Positions 1 to 8,405 are shown, numbered from the stretch's first letter. The stretch is DNA of 23,520 nt from Bacillus sp. AFS037270 (GCF_002585305.1 NZ_NUNF01000002.1:1-23520); one strand, 5' to 3'. Numbers and translations: made by a program. Notes: generated by a model from the letters alone, not told the origin.

Positions 1-722
1 CCAGAGGAACCGCCCCCGCCGCCTCGCGACCCTCCACCTCCACCGCCTCCGCCTCGTCCACCACCACGGGATAGAATGGAGAGGAGTAAGTAGGTAAGGG
101 TACCTCCGAAAAATTTAAAGTCAAGGAAGACGACAACCAATACGATGATAATAATCAACCAGGATGGGATGCCGGTTCCTTCATTTTTTGGCGCCGTTTT
201 TTGTCCACTTTCACCGTTATATTCGGCCATGACTTCCTTGGCGAGTGCTTTGTAAGTTTCCGTTACGGCTTGGTTGGGCTTGTTATTTTTTAAAAAAGGT
301 ATAGCATATTGATCTAAGATTCTTCCGGCTTTCGCATCGGGAATTCTTCCTTCGAGACCATACCCGACCTCAATCCGGATTTTGTGTTCCTTCATCGATA
401 AAACAAGGAGGATACCATTGTCCTCTTTTTCGCTGCCAATTCCGTATTGGCGAAATGCCTCATTCGCATATTCTTCAATGGTTCTGTCACCAATACTATC
501 AACGGTCAACACAGCAACCTGTGCGGTTGTCTGATCTTCAATGTTTCTGCCTAAGTTGATTAGTTCTGCTCTTTCTGTTTCGTTTAGGACATGAGCAAAA
601 TCTTGTACATAGATATCTCCGACGGGAGCAGGTATTTGGACATCCTCAGCAAGTGCACGGGCTGCACACAGAAATAATGTGGTAAAAACCAATAGAAGGC
701 TGAAGATCCGTTTCGCTTTCAT
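1..722 (-). CDS. TPM-domain membrane protein with Gly-rich tail (partial, C-terminus off the window)
   Basis: A reading frame on the minus strand starts with ATG at 722-720 and stays open to the window edge (240 codons seen). It begins with a signal peptide (MKAKR, then a hydrophobic run ending near CAARALA), followed by a TPM domain of about 120 residues (features such as VGDIYVQDFAHVLN and VGYGLEGRIPDAKAGRIL), a hydrophilic linker, a transmembrane segment (IPSWLIIIIVLVVVFL), and a tail of mostly glycine with a few Arg and Ser. This is the YgcG/YdjH-type architecture. Start and stop codons overlap with the upstream lemA gene as TAATG, so the two are translationally coupled. TPM domains are usually extracytoplasmic; LemA/TPM pairs are common but their biochemical role is poorly defined. 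The true C-terminus is not visible. Confidence 0.85.
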   Translation of the reverse strand, partial: MKAKRIFSLLLVFTTLFLCAARALAEDVQIPAPVGDIYVQDFAHVLNETERAELINLGRNIEDQTTAQVAVLTVDSIGDRTIEEYANEAFRQYGIGSEKEDNGILLVLSMKEHKIRIEVGYGLEGRIPDAKAGRILDQYAIPFLKNNKPNQAVTETYKALAKEVMAEYNGESGQKTAPKNEGTGIPSWLIIIIVLVVVFLDFKFFGGTLTYLLLSILSRGGGRGGGGGGGGSRGGGGGSS

Positions 723-1297
723 TACCCGTTGCCTCCAAAGTCAACTTTGGGAGCTTCTTGGGCTTGTGGGTCTGCTTTGAAGTATTCTTTTTCGTCAAAA
801 CCTCCGATTCCTGCAATAATCGAGCCCGGGAATCTTTTTACTTTTTTATTGAATTCCGCTACTTGTTCATTGTAATCCTTTCGTGCGACAGCAATTCTGT
901 TTTCGGTTCCGGCTAGTTCATCCATTAGCTGGGTAAATTGCTGGTCTGCCTTAAGGTTAGGATAGTTTTCAACGACGACGAGCAAGCGGCTTAGTGCACC
1001 GGATAATTGATCGTTAGCGGTTGCTTCTTCTTCGGGGGTTTTTGCTCCGGCAAGCTTTGCACGTGCATCTGAGATGGAGGCAATGACTTCTTTTTCATGT
1101 GCTGCATAGCCTTTTACTGTATTGACTAAGTTCGGTATTAAATCTAGCCTTCGTTGGAGTTGATTTTCAATTTGAGCATGCGACTGATTTACGTCTTCTT
1201 CTAGATTGACAAAGCTGTTATAGCTGGACATAAACATGAGGCCAAAGATAACAATGACAGCGACCACAATTCCTAATCCTAACCAACCTTTTTTCAA
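722..1297 (-). CDS. lemA: LemA family membrane protein
   Basis: LemA family protein with one N-terminal transmembrane helix (GWLGLGIVVAVIVIFGLMF) and a long helical, coiled-coil-like body. Family-typical stretches are QLQRRLDLIPNLVNTVKGYA and NRIAVARKDYNEQV, and the tail has FPGSIIAG. I place the start at TTG 1297-1295 (191 aa, usual family length), because AAAGGA lies 10 nt upstream; the longer reading from GTG 1318 has no ribosome binding site in front. The function of LemA is not well established; it is often paired with TPM-domain proteins, as here, where the stop codon overlaps the next start by one base. The start is moderately sure, the family very sure. Confidence 0.9.
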   Translation of the reverse strand: MKKGWLGLGIVVAVIVIFGLMFMSSYNSFVNLEEDVNQSHAQIENQLQRRLDLIPNLVNTVKGYAAHEKEVIASISDARAKLAGAKTPEEEATANDQLSGALSRLLVVVENYPNLKADQQFTQLMDELAGTENRIAVARKDYNEQVAEFNKKVKRFPGSIIAGIGGFDEKEYFKADPQAQEAPKVDFGGNG

Positions 1298-1388
1298 TCT
1301 AATCACGTCCTTTCTCACTTATAGTATATATCACTTGGTAAATAAGTTCCCTATTTAAGCCATTTAAAAACTTACCTATAAATCCATT

Positions 1389-1406
1389 TAATTAAACGTT
1401 TGATTA
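1389..1406. promoter_or_regulatory. 18-bp palindrome, operator-like (copy 1)
   Basis: TAATTAAACGTTTGATTA is an imperfect inverted repeat centred on AAACGTTT, with one mismatched pair. The identical 18-mer recurs at 1422 and 9477, with variants at 1544 and 14969. The size and symmetry are those of a TetR- or LacI-family operator; the regulator is unknown. It lies about 90 bases upstream of lemA. Confidence 0.6.
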
Positions 1407-1421
1407 GTTTTGCTGCTGAAT

Positions 1422-1439
1422 TAATTAAACGTTTGATTA
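1422..1439. promoter_or_regulatory. 18-bp palindrome, operator-like (copy 2)
   Basis: An exact copy of the 18-mer at 1389-1406. The two centres are 33 bp apart, close to three helical turns, so two dimers would sit on nearly the same face of the helix. Confidence 0.6.
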
Positions 1440-1543
1440 TTTTTTTTCATTCGCCAATCCAATTGAATTTAAGAATTTGTTAAGCTCCTTATGGCATAAT
1501 AAAACCATTGTAAAACCTTTGTCACTAAAGGCTTTTCTCCAAC

Positions 1544-1561
1544 TAATCAATCGTTTGATTA
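1544..1561. promoter_or_regulatory. 18-bp palindrome, operator-like (copy 3, variant)
   Basis: TAATCAATCGTTTGATTA has the same outer arms (TAATC/GATTA) with one central mismatch. It lies about 150 bases upstream of the YggT-family gene, facing it. Confidence 0.55.
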
Positions 1562-1706
1562 ATTTTTATTTATGAGATGTCCGAATAAAAATAGCATTTT
1601 ATGTCAATCAGAATTATGAAACCTTTAGTGGGCTTAGCCGTATATATATGTATCTTTACGAATTTCGTACCTACAATAAAAACTATAAAAGACGGGGAGA
1701 TATAAA

Positions 1707-1988
1707 TTGGGATTATACATTTTACAAATTGGACAGTATGCTTTTGAAATTTATTATTGGCTTATCTTAATATCAATTTTTGGCTCCTGGTTTCCACAAT
1801 TTCAATCAACAAAGATTGGGATGTGGATCTCAAAGCTCGTCGAACCATATTTAGGCTTCTTTAGGCGGTTCATCCCTCCACTTGGGCCTATTGATATTTC
1901 ACCTATTGTCGCTATATTCGTTTTTAGATATATAACAGGATTTGCTCTAGAAGGACTGCGACAGTCATTGAATGTAATTGGTGTGTGA
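1707..1988 (+). CDS. YggT family membrane protein
   Basis: A 93-residue membrane protein of the YggT/YlmG family, with two hydrophobic segments (about residues 12-30 and 64-80) joined by the family signature SWFPQF, EPYLGFFRRFIPP and DISPIVAI. Translation starts at TTG 1707, eight bases after a clear GGGGAG. In many Bacillales the ylmG copy sits in the division cluster next to divIVA; here the gene stands alone between lemA and a dehydrogenase, so it is either a second copy or a displaced one. The family has been linked to membrane and division processes, but no enzyme activity is known. It is followed by a bidirectional hairpin terminator. Confidence 0.9.
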   Translation: MGLYILQIGQYAFEIYYWLILISIFGSWFPQFQSTKIGMWISKLVEPYLGFFRRFIPPLGPIDISPIVAIFVFRYITGFALEGLRQSLNVIGV

Positions 1989-2006
1989 TTTTCTCTAACC
2001 TACATT

Positions 2007-2064
2007 AAAAAAAACCCGAATAAGGTGCACTAATTAAAGAAGTGATCCTTATTCGGGTTTTTTA
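2007..2064. terminator. Bidirectional terminator between YggT gene and 2-hydroxyacid dehydrogenase
   Basis: CCCGAATAAGG at 2015-2025 pairs perfectly with CCTTATTCGGG at 2047-2057. Eight A lie on the left and a T-run on the right, giving a U-tail in both directions. The genes on both sides converge on it. Confidence 0.88.
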
Positions 2065-2069
2065 TTCAC

Positions 2070-3077
2070 TTATTCATTAACCGTTTTTACACTGGTTTTA
2101 GAGGTTTCTTTATACTGCTGGACCGGGGTAATTGGTTCTTCACCATTTAATACTTTCACCATATTATCAACTGCAAGATTAGCCATCCTCATTCTTGTTT
2201 TAACACTTGCACTTCCAATGTGAGGCAAGGTAACAACATTGGATAAGGATAACAATGGATGATCCATTGTTACTGGTTCTTGTTCAAAGACATCTAAACC
2301 GGCACCCCAAATATCACCATTCCTCAAGGCTTCATATAATGCTTCCTCATCTACGATCCCACCTCTTGCAGTGTTGATGAGGATGGCATTCGGTTTCATC
2401 AGAGATAATTCCTCTTTACTAATAAGATGATGTACCTCCGCACTATATGGAAGCATGAGGCAAACGTAATCGGATTGCTGCAATAAATCCTTTAATTCTA
2501 CGTAATTAATACCTAGCTCACGTTCTTTATCTTGCTTTCGCGTACGATTATAATAAAGAACATTCATATCAAATCCCTTTGCCCGCTTGACAAGGGCCTC
2601 TCCAATTCTTCCTAACCCAATAATTCCTAAGGTGGCACCATATATATCTTGTCCAGTAAACTCCATCAAAGACCATGCTCCCCACTTTCCGCTGCGCAAG
2701 ACATCGGAGGCATTTACGACTCTTCGGGCAGCTGCCATTAAAAGCGCAAACGTTAAATCGGCCGTGGTTTCCGTTAGGACGCCAGGTGTGTTGGTTACAA
2801 TAATTCCCTTTCTTGCTGCTGCTTGAAGGTCGATATTGTTATATCCTACCGCTACGTTACTAATTATCTTTAAATGCTTGGCTTTAGCTATGACTTCTTC
2901 ATCTATCTTTTCTGTCAATAAGCAAATAAGACCGTCGATATTTTCTATTTCTTTCAGTAAAATGTCCCTTGGGACAGGGATATTTTCTTCTCCCCACATT
3001 TTCACATTGAAATAATGTGAAAGTTTATCAATTATTTCCTCGGGCAGCTTTCTTGTAATATACACGGTACTTTTCAA
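2070..3077 (-). CDS. D-2-hydroxyacid dehydrogenase (glyoxylate/hydroxypyruvate reductase-like)
   Basis: A 335-aa D-isomer-specific 2-hydroxyacid dehydrogenase, cytosolic and NAD(P)H-dependent by family. The NAD-binding fold has GLGRIG at 154-159. The catalytic triad is visible: Arg238 in NTARGG, Glu267 in FEQEP and His286 in LPHIGSA. Sequence resembles the glycerate dehydrogenase/glyoxylate reductase (GyaR, YvcT) branch, so reduction of glyoxylate or hydroxypyruvate, or the reverse with D-glycerate, is the likely reaction. The start is TTG 3077-3075 with GGTGGAG six bases upstream. It follows the sugar operon in the same direction but is separated by a terminator, so it may be independently transcribed. 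A role in clearing a two- or three-carbon product of that pathway is only an inference from position. Confidence 0.88.
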   Translation of the reverse strand: MKSTVYITRKLPEEIIDKLSHYFNVKMWGEENIPVPRDILLKEIENIDGLICLLTEKIDEEVIAKAKHLKIISNVAVGYNNIDLQAAARKGIIVTNTPGVLTETTADLTFALLMAAARRVVNASDVLRSGKWGAWSLMEFTGQDIYGATLGIIGLGRIGEALVKRAKGFDMNVLYYNRTRKQDKERELGINYVELKDLLQQSDYVCLMLPYSAEVHHLISKEELSLMKPNAILINTARGGIVDEEALYEALRNGDIWGAGLDVFEQEPVTMDHPLLSLSNVVTLPHIGSASVKTRMRMANLAVDNMVKVLNGEEPITPVQQYKETSKTSVKTVNE

Positions 3078-3127
3078 CTAAATCTCCACCTTTTTATTAG
3101 AAATATGTACTTTACACGAGTAGTAAA

Positions 3128-3168
3128 TTAAAAAATAAAAAAAGGGCACTGGATAATTCCCATGCCCT
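3128..3168 (-). terminator. Rho-independent terminator of the sugar operon
   Basis: Read on the minus strand, AGGGCA (3168-3163) and TGCCCT (3148-3143) form a stem around a partly paired centre, followed by seven T and more T-rich sequence. It lies about 70 bases after the MFS transporter stop and separates it from the dehydrogenase gene. Confidence 0.75.
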
Positions 3169-3236
3169 ATGTGATTGACGTGTTAAATTGAGATCGTTTA
3201 TGTTTAATAATTAAGCTTTTAAAAAATCCGTAGCTT

Positions 3237-4568
3237 TTAATCTTGTGCAGGTTCTTTTAAGGTCGTGATAATTATGAAACCAAGTACTAACAATACTGCA
3301 AAGAATCCAAAGGCAATATTGTAATTACCTGTTGCATCAAGAATTGCACCAACGATCATCGGAGAAAAGAATCCACCCAGGTTACCACCGCTGTTGACAG
3401 TTGCAATAGCAACTGGGAAAGTATTTCGGTTAGTTAATCCCATTGGATAAGCGGTAAATGCAGGCCAGCCAATGTTAAGGAAGAAACCTGCCAACCCTAG
3501 GCTAAGAGATACAAGTGTTGCGTTGTCTGGGATGTTAATAACGACTAGCATCATAATGGCTGTAGCGATAGCAGTAATTAACATCGTTGGTTTACGCCTT
3601 TTTAAAAATACTTTGTCAGAGATAAAGCCGCCTAAAAGCGCGCCAATTAATCCTCCAATTGCAGGGGTCGATGCAACAAATCCCATTTTCATAAAAGAGT
3701 AGCCTTTTGCATTAACCAGATACATAGGGACCCATGTCAACATACCGTATAATACACTGTTCATTAAGAAATAAGTAAGCGTATTACCCCAAATGTTCCA
3801 AGAAGTAAAAACTTTTTTGGGAGTACTAATTATTTCAATTTTCTGATATCTTATCGCCTTATCAAGCCAGCCAAGTGACCTTTGTTCCCCAGCTGCTTCA
3901 ACCCTAACTTCTTCTTGGCGAATATATTCTAACTCAGCTTTTGATACCTTTGAGCTGTCTTCAGGCTTTGTTCGAACTACTAAGTACCAGACGAGAGCAA
4001 TAACTAAACCAGGGATGGCAAACCAGTAAAACACATAACGCCAACCGAATGACATGGCAATCGCAGCCGCGATAATCGGTACAAAGATTGGAGCAAGCTG
4101 TGTAGAAGCAATATAAATACCTGTTGCAGTCGCTTTTTCTTTTGCCGGGAACCAATGGTTAATCGTAGTTGACATACTTACCGGTACAGGACCCTCTGCC
4201 AAACCTAATAGTAAACGAAGTAAAATCAAAAGTGCAGCACCTGAAACTGTTCCGAGTAAGAAGGTAACAACCGAAAAAGCAATAACGGCAAGAGCCACTA
4301 CTCCACGAGTTCCTTTTTTGCCAAGTAAAAACCCTGCTGGAATCTGCGAACAGGCATATCCTAAGAAGAAGAAACTTGAGATCGCCCCTGCCTGGAAATT
4401 GTTAAGAGCAAAATCCTCTTTAATAAATGGGAGTACTACACCGATATTCGTACGGTCTGCATAACAAACAATGTATACCAAAAAAATAAGCGAAAGAACT
4501 AACCAACGATAGCCTGTCTTTTTCTTTAGTGCAAGACCTGCACTGATCTTAGATTCAGGTAAAGACAT
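3237..4568 (-). CDS. MFS transporter, anion:cation symporter (ACS) type
   Basis: A 443-aa major facilitator with about 12 hydrophobic segments and a central cytoplasmic loop around residues 200-250. The first helix carries YADRTNIGVVLPFI and the loop after helix 2 GFLLGKKGTRG, the pattern of the ACS family (galactonate, glucarate, hexuronate and related organic-anion carriers). It is the last gene of the operon with the FGGY kinase, aldolase and dehydrogenase, 87 bases after the kinase stop, and has GGGGGA six bases before ATG 4568. It most likely brings in the pathway substrate, which suggests a sugar acid or acidic sugar derivative rather than a neutral polyol, but the family's specificity cannot be read from sequence alone. 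Confidence 0.88.
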   Translation of the reverse strand: MSLPESKISAGLALKKKTGYRWLVLSLIFLVYIVCYADRTNIGVVLPFIKEDFALNNFQAGAISSFFFLGYACSQIPAGFLLGKKGTRGVVALAVIAFSVVTFLLGTVSGAALLILLRLLLGLAEGPVPVSMSTTINHWFPAKEKATATGIYIASTQLAPIFVPIIAAAIAMSFGWRYVFYWFAIPGLVIALVWYLVVRTKPEDSSKVSKAELEYIRQEEVRVEAAGEQRSLGWLDKAIRYQKIEIISTPKKVFTSWNIWGNTLTYFLMNSVLYGMLTWVPMYLVNAKGYSFMKMGFVASTPAIGGLIGALLGGFISDKVFLKRRKPTMLITAIATAIMMLVVINIPDNATLVSLSLGLAGFFLNIGWPAFTAYPMGLTNRNTFPVAIATVNSGGNLGGFFSPMIVGAILDATGNYNIAFGFFAVLLVLGFIIITTLKEPAQD

Positions 4569-4655
4569 CCCATATCCCCCGTTCGATTAAAAATATTTTT
4601 TTAATATCACTTCAGAAAAAATTTCTTATCCTACTGTAAGGGTTTTCATTTTTTA

Positions 4656-6191
4656 TTAAATAATAACCGCTTGATCCTCCTCAATTTTTTCGCCAGTCTC
4701 AGAACTTCGCCTAGCACTCAAGGCAAAAAATGATTTTAAAGAAGGATATAACTCATTAAACACTTTATATAATTCGTCATAGATTCTTAGATGACTCTGC
4801 TCTGGCTGTAGTGTGTATATTGTGTTATTACAAATTTCTTTTGCGGCATATTCCAAAGAAGAAAAATAACCAATCACCGTGCCAGCAAGTAAACAAGTTC
4901 CTAATACACCGGTCTCGGAAACATCTTTAATATGAACGCTTTTGTTTAATACATTGGCTTTGATTTGGGCCCATTCTCGATTTTTCGCCCCTCCGCCAAT
5001 AGATTGGTAGCTTTCCACTTGAAGCTGATACTTTGTTTCAATAATTTCATTAATTTGTTTTAGACCAAAAGAGCATCCCTCTAAAACAGCTCGAAACATG
5101 TCTGCTTTCGTTGTGTTTAAATGAATACCAGCAAATACGCCTCTTGCATTTGAATCCCAAATCGGCGCACGTTCCCCTTGCATGTATGGCAGAAAAAATA
5201 CACCGCCCGCACCAGGAATCGACTGTTTGCACAAATCCTCCAATATAGCTTTCGAATGGCCTTCCGGTTTCAAAAATTGCTCATAGAACCATTGAATAGC
5301 TGCACCAGGGAACGACATTGCTCCATGTGATAACCAGCGATTTTTTATAACATGACATCTATTTAAGAAACGCTTATCCAAAAGCTCCGTTTGATCTGTA
5401 CAAACTGTAAATACATTAGAGGTTCCTACTGATTCAAACATTTCATTGACACCAATGCCGAGCGCGGCTGCAGAGCATGATGTGTCTGCTGCACCGGCAA
5501 TGACCGGAATCTGATTAGATGAAATAAACGGATGCATATATTCTCCAACAATCGAACAAGGATCAACAACATCAGGAAGCTTATCACGATCGATGCCAAC
5601 TTTCTCATAAATATCTGTCGACCATTGATAGTTTTCTACATCATATATGCCCGTGAAGGAGCTTTGCGTCCAATCCATCACAAAGTTTCCTGTTAATTTG
5701 TGTAATATGAAAGTAGAAAGGTTTCCCCATTTATATGTTTGGGCATACAGCTCTGGGTGATGGTTTTTGAACCACAAATGAGTTGTTACCGTATACATTC
5801 CAGGCTCTAAACGGTTTTTCGTCACTTTGAACAATAGCTCTTCGCTGACTTGATTTTTGATCCAGTCCGCTTCCTCTTTACTTCTTTGGTCCAAATACAA
5901 TATCCCTGGATATAGAGGTTTACCGCTTTCATTTAAAAAGACCGAACTATTACAAAAAGTAGAAAGAGAGATTGCCTCTACCTTGCCTTCAGCTTCTACC
6001 TGCTGCCATACTTTTAAAAGTAATGTTTTTGTTTTATTCCAAATGTCCTCTAGATCAATTTCTACCCATCCCATTTTAGGGTAAAGAAGAGAATAGGGTT
6101 GATATTCAAGAAACCCTAATTCTCCTTCTCTATTCATTGCTCCAACTTTAATTCCGCTTGTCCCAATATCAATTCCAATAATGTGAGACAT
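4656..6191 (-). CDS. FGGY-family carbohydrate kinase
   Basis: A 511-aa two-domain sugar kinase. The N-terminal ATPase fold has GIDIGTSGIKVGAMN (6-20), and YLDQRS (99-104) matches the substrate-loop position of xylulokinase-like proteins. The expected catalytic Asp is D236 in IAGAADTSC, followed by a conserved glycine-rich stretch with GGGAKNREW (399-407). FGGY kinases phosphorylate ketoses, sugar acids or polyols; closest visible resemblance is to xylulokinase/gluconokinase/LsrK-type members, and I cannot choose among them. The start ATG 6191 follows the aldolase stop by 13 bases, with its ribosome binding site (GAGGGTGAT) overlapping the end of the aldolase gene, so the two are tightly coupled. 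The product should be the substrate of the adjacent aldolase. Confidence 0.9.
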   Translation of the reverse strand: MSHIIGIDIGTSGIKVGAMNREGELGFLEYQPYSLLYPKMGWVEIDLEDIWNKTKTLLLKVWQQVEAEGKVEAISLSTFCNSSVFLNESGKPLYPGILYLDQRSKEEADWIKNQVSEELLFKVTKNRLEPGMYTVTTHLWFKNHHPELYAQTYKWGNLSTFILHKLTGNFVMDWTQSSFTGIYDVENYQWSTDIYEKVGIDRDKLPDVVDPCSIVGEYMHPFISSNQIPVIAGAADTSCSAAALGIGVNEMFESVGTSNVFTVCTDQTELLDKRFLNRCHVIKNRWLSHGAMSFPGAAIQWFYEQFLKPEGHSKAILEDLCKQSIPGAGGVFFLPYMQGERAPIWDSNARGVFAGIHLNTTKADMFRAVLEGCSFGLKQINEIIETKYQLQVESYQSIGGGAKNREWAQIKANVLNKSVHIKDVSETGVLGTCLLAGTVIGYFSSLEYAAKEICNNTIYTLQPEQSHLRIYDELYKVFNELYPSLKSFFALSARRSSETGEKIEEDQAVII

Positions 6192-6204
6192 GGCTCATCA
6201 CCCT

Positions 6205-7029
6205 CTATACAGTTACTGGTGAATTCATTAATTCGTTATAAAGCTCCAGTGTTTCTTTTACTGTTCCTTTATTATGGATAATGTTTTTAAATGCTGTAAC
6301 AACAGCTGTTGGATTAGGATTGTTCCAAACGATTCTTCCAAAGGTGATTCCGACACCGCCAGCATCAATAACATCGTATACCATTTGGAAATAGTCTTCA
6401 ATATTATTTCCGTTATCACCACCTGCCACAACGACCTTTCCTGGAGTAGAAGCGACGACCTTAGCGAAGGTTTCTGGATTGCCAGTATACTTTGTTTTGA
6501 CGATATCTACTCCAAGCTCTGCGCCTGCACGAACAGCGTAAGCTACATGCTTCCAATTATTCTTGTCATCCTCTGGGATTTGATTTCCTCTTGGATAAAT
6601 GTGGGCAATCATTGGCAAACCTTGAGCTGCCGCTTGACCGGCAATTATTCCAAGATTTCTTAGCTGTTCTGGCTGGTCCTCTCCACCAACAATACATCCC
6701 ATGGAAACAGCATCAGCTCCCAAACGAACTGCCTCATCTACTTCAGTAACCCATGCATCATAATTTGGCTGCCAAGGTGAGAACGTAGAGCATTTCAAAA
6801 TAAAGCCTGTTTTTCCTGCATGCGGACGGTAACACATATCAGCAATTCCTTTATGCATGGTAATTGCATCAGGTGCGCCTGCAACGATTTCATCCAACTT
6901 ACGCTGAATTGGCATAAGTTCTTCAAAAATCCCCCGTGCCATTGCTTGGTCAACTGCAACTGCTAATAGTTTCCCAGACTTTTGGTTTAATAGACGATTC
7001 ATACGAATTTCTTTACCTAAAAATGCCAT
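6205..7029 (-). CDS. DhnA/LsrF-type class I aldolase
   Basis: A 274-aa TIM-barrel aldolase of the DeoC/LacD/DhnA superfamily. Visible elements are the early barrel Asp (D27 in AVDQAM), the tyrosine in HIYPRG (Y145), the probable Schiff-base lysine K178 in GVDIVKTKY, and the phosphate-binding ends VVVAGGD and GGVGITFGRIVW. Members include archaeal-type fructose-bisphosphate aldolase, ADH synthase (AroA') and LsrF, the enzyme that follows the LsrK kinase in AI-2 breakdown. Here it directly precedes an FGGY kinase, so it probably cleaves or thiolyses the phosphorylated ketose. AGGAG lies nine bases before the ATG. The gene is 35 bases after the dehydrogenase stop. Confidence 0.87.
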   Translation of the reverse strand: MAFLGKEIRMNRLLNQKSGKLLAVAVDQAMARGIFEELMPIQRKLDEIVAGAPDAITMHKGIADMCYRPHAGKTGFILKCSTFSPWQPNYDAWVTEVDEAVRLGADAVSMGCIVGGEDQPEQLRNLGIIAGQAAAQGLPMIAHIYPRGNQIPEDDKNNWKHVAYAVRAGAELGVDIVKTKYTGNPETFAKVVASTPGKVVVAGGDNGNNIEDYFQMVYDVIDAGGVGITFGRIVWNNPNPTAVVTAFKNIIHNKGTVKETLELYNELMNSPVTV

Positions 7030-7064
7030 AATAAAACACTCCTATTCTCATATTCATAGTTTTT

Positions 7065-8102
7065 TTATTGAGTAATAACAGTCTTCATACCATTTCCATT
7101 TTTTACATCCATGATCGCCCTCTCAATATCATCAAGAGTGTAACCAGTTGTGGTAATTACCTCTGTATTAATCTGACCAGAAGCAATTAGTGATAGTGAT
7201 TTATGATAGTCTGCTCTTGTTAGAGCAGATGTTCCATTGATAGTAATTTCATTGTAATGAATGACGTTTGGATCGATTTCCGACATAACATCCTTCGTAA
7301 ATCCGGCGAAAAGATTTAATGTACCGCCCTTTTTTAATAGATTCGAACAAGAGTTAACTAAGAACGGAACACCTATTGCCATGATGACAACATCGGCACC
7401 CAGCCCTTCTGTTTCACTTAACACGATATCTACTAATGATTCAATATCAGGGTTTACAGCGTAGTCAGCTCCTGCAAGGAGTGCTTTATCACGGCGATGA
7501 CCAATTGGCTCACTCAAAATAACCGTACTTGCTCCTGCAATTTTCGCTAATTGAACATGCATTAATCCGATTGGTCCGCCTCCAATAACCACAACAACGT
7601 CGCCTATTTTGACATTAGCCTTTCTTTGACCATTGATGCAGCAAGCAAGCGGCTCTGTAATAACGGCCTGTTCAAAGGTAAGATGATCCGGGATTTTCAC
7701 TAAATTCCCCGCTTCGAGAGCTGCGCTAGGAATCCTTACATATTCCGCAAAACCACCATCAAACTCATATCCAATCGCTGTACGGTTTGCGCAGACATTT
7801 TCTCTGCCATTTAAACAGTAGTAACACTTCCTGCACGGAATAACAGGCATTACTCCCACTCGATCTCCTGCAAAAAAGCCTTTCACTTGACTGCCAACTT
7901 CTTCAATTGTGCCAACAAGCTCATGACCAATAACTGAAGGGGTCCTCACACCCTTAGTCTTTTTTCCTTCAAAAATACGGACATCTGTGCCACATACAGC
8001 ACTGGCATTAACTCTAACAAGTACCTCATGTTCATTTATTTCCGGCTTTTTTACCTCTTCAAGCTTCAGTTCATTTGGTCCATGAAATACAGCTGCTCTC
8101 AT
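7065..8102 (-). CDS. Zinc-dependent alcohol/polyol dehydrogenase (MDR family)
   Basis: A medium-chain dehydrogenase of sorbitol/threonine dehydrogenase type, 345 aa from the preferred start. Catalytic zinc ligands are C37 (VCGTD), H60-E61 (GHE) and E150 (TEPLAC); the structural zinc site is C90, C93, C96 and C104. The Rossmann motif is GGGPIG (174-179), and an acidic residue at the end of the second strand (E198 in LSEPIG) suggests NAD rather than NADP. I chose ATG 8102-8100 because AGGAG precedes it by 10 bases and it gives the family N-terminus MRAAVF. A frame 19 codons longer starts inside a palindromic operator and is unlikely to be translated. First gene of the operon with aldolase, kinase and transporter; it should oxidise a hydroxyl of the imported substrate to a ketone. 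Confidence 0.9.
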   Translation of the reverse strand: MRAAVFHGPNELKLEEVKKPEINEHEVLVRVNASAVCGTDVRIFEGKKTKGVRTPSVIGHELVGTIEEVGSQVKGFFAGDRVGVMPVIPCRKCYYCLNGRENVCANRTAIGYEFDGGFAEYVRIPSAALEAGNLVKIPDHLTFEQAVITEPLACCINGQRKANVKIGDVVVVIGGGPIGLMHVQLAKIAGASTVILSEPIGHRRDKALLAGADYAVNPDIESLVDIVLSETEGLGADVVIMAIGVPFLVNSCSNLLKKGGTLNLFAGFTKDVMSEIDPNVIHYNEITINGTSALTRADYHKSLSLIASGQINTEVITTTGYTLDDIERAIMDVKNGNGMKTVITQ

Positions 8103-8140
8103 AACTCCTTTGCTCCTTTTAAGGTTAGTGTGGTTTTTTG

Positions 8141-8158
8141 TGAAGGAAATTTCCTTCA
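8141..8158. promoter_or_regulatory. Probable RpiR operator, downstream site (perfect palindrome)
   Basis: TGAAGGAAATTTCCTTCA is a perfect 18-bp palindrome. It ends 39 bases before the chosen dehydrogenase start, inside the transcribed leader, and matches the site at 8356-8373 in 16 of 18 positions. Assignment to the adjacent RpiR-type regulator is by position. Confidence 0.7.
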
Positions 8159-8344
8159 TTATTTTTATAAAAAAAATAGAAGATAATTTCCTCTATTCTT
8201 TTATTTAAACCAGTTTATCCATGCTAGAAGAAAATCTTAGTGAATTTTGGAACCGAATTCACCTTTTTAGGGAACTTGACTATGCTTGCTTTATAAATCA
8301 TAAAGAGTGTAGATTGAATTTTCTAAAAACTTATTTACAAACAC

Positions 8345-8374
8345 ATCATATCACGTGATGGTAATTTCCTTCAA
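8345..8374 (-). promoter_or_regulatory. Probable sigma-A promoter of the sugar operon
   Basis: On the minus strand TTGAAG (8374-8369) and TATGAT (8350-8345) are separated by 18 bases. The operator-like palindrome 8356-8373 covers the -35 and most of the spacer, and ATCACGTGAT (8350-8359) is a second small palindrome in the spacer. Transcription would start near 8338. Confidence 0.55.
8356..8373. promoter_or_regulatory. Probable RpiR operator, promoter site
   Basis: TGATGGTAATTTCCTTCA differs from the perfect palindrome at 8141-8158 at two positions only. It overlaps the -35 and spacer of the likely promoter, the place for a repressor. The two site centres are 215 bp apart, a distance that allows DNA looping. 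Confidence 0.7.
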
Positions 8375-8384
8375 CATTTATTTT

Positions 8385-8405
8385 AAAAAAAGTGAAACTT
8401 TTTTT
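8385..8405 (-). terminator. Weak terminator after the RpiR-type regulator gene
   Basis: AAAAAAAGT and ACTTTTTTT form a 9-bp stem with a GAA loop, 11 bases past the regulator stop codon. The stem is AT-rich, so termination may be partial. Confidence 0.45.

Larger units (their letters stand above)
1298..1706. other. Intergenic region between lemA and the YggT gene, rich in palindromes
   Basis: An AT-rich 409-base gap between divergent genes. It holds three copies of an 18-bp palindrome with a central CG (listed separately), and presumably the lemA and YggT-gene promoters, though I could not fix -35/-10 pairs with confidence. No open reading frame with a ribosome binding site was seen here. Confidence 0.6.

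Noticed and set aside
8103..8159. Longer start (ATG 8159) of the zinc dehydrogenase
   Set aside because: The ATG lies in a perfect palindrome and the extra 19 residues are absent from the family; ATG 8102 has a good ribosome binding site.
8350..8359. ATCACGTGAT palindrome as a separate operator
   Set aside because: Only one 10-bp copy was found, and it sits within the promoter already explained by the larger paired palindromes; it may be chance.
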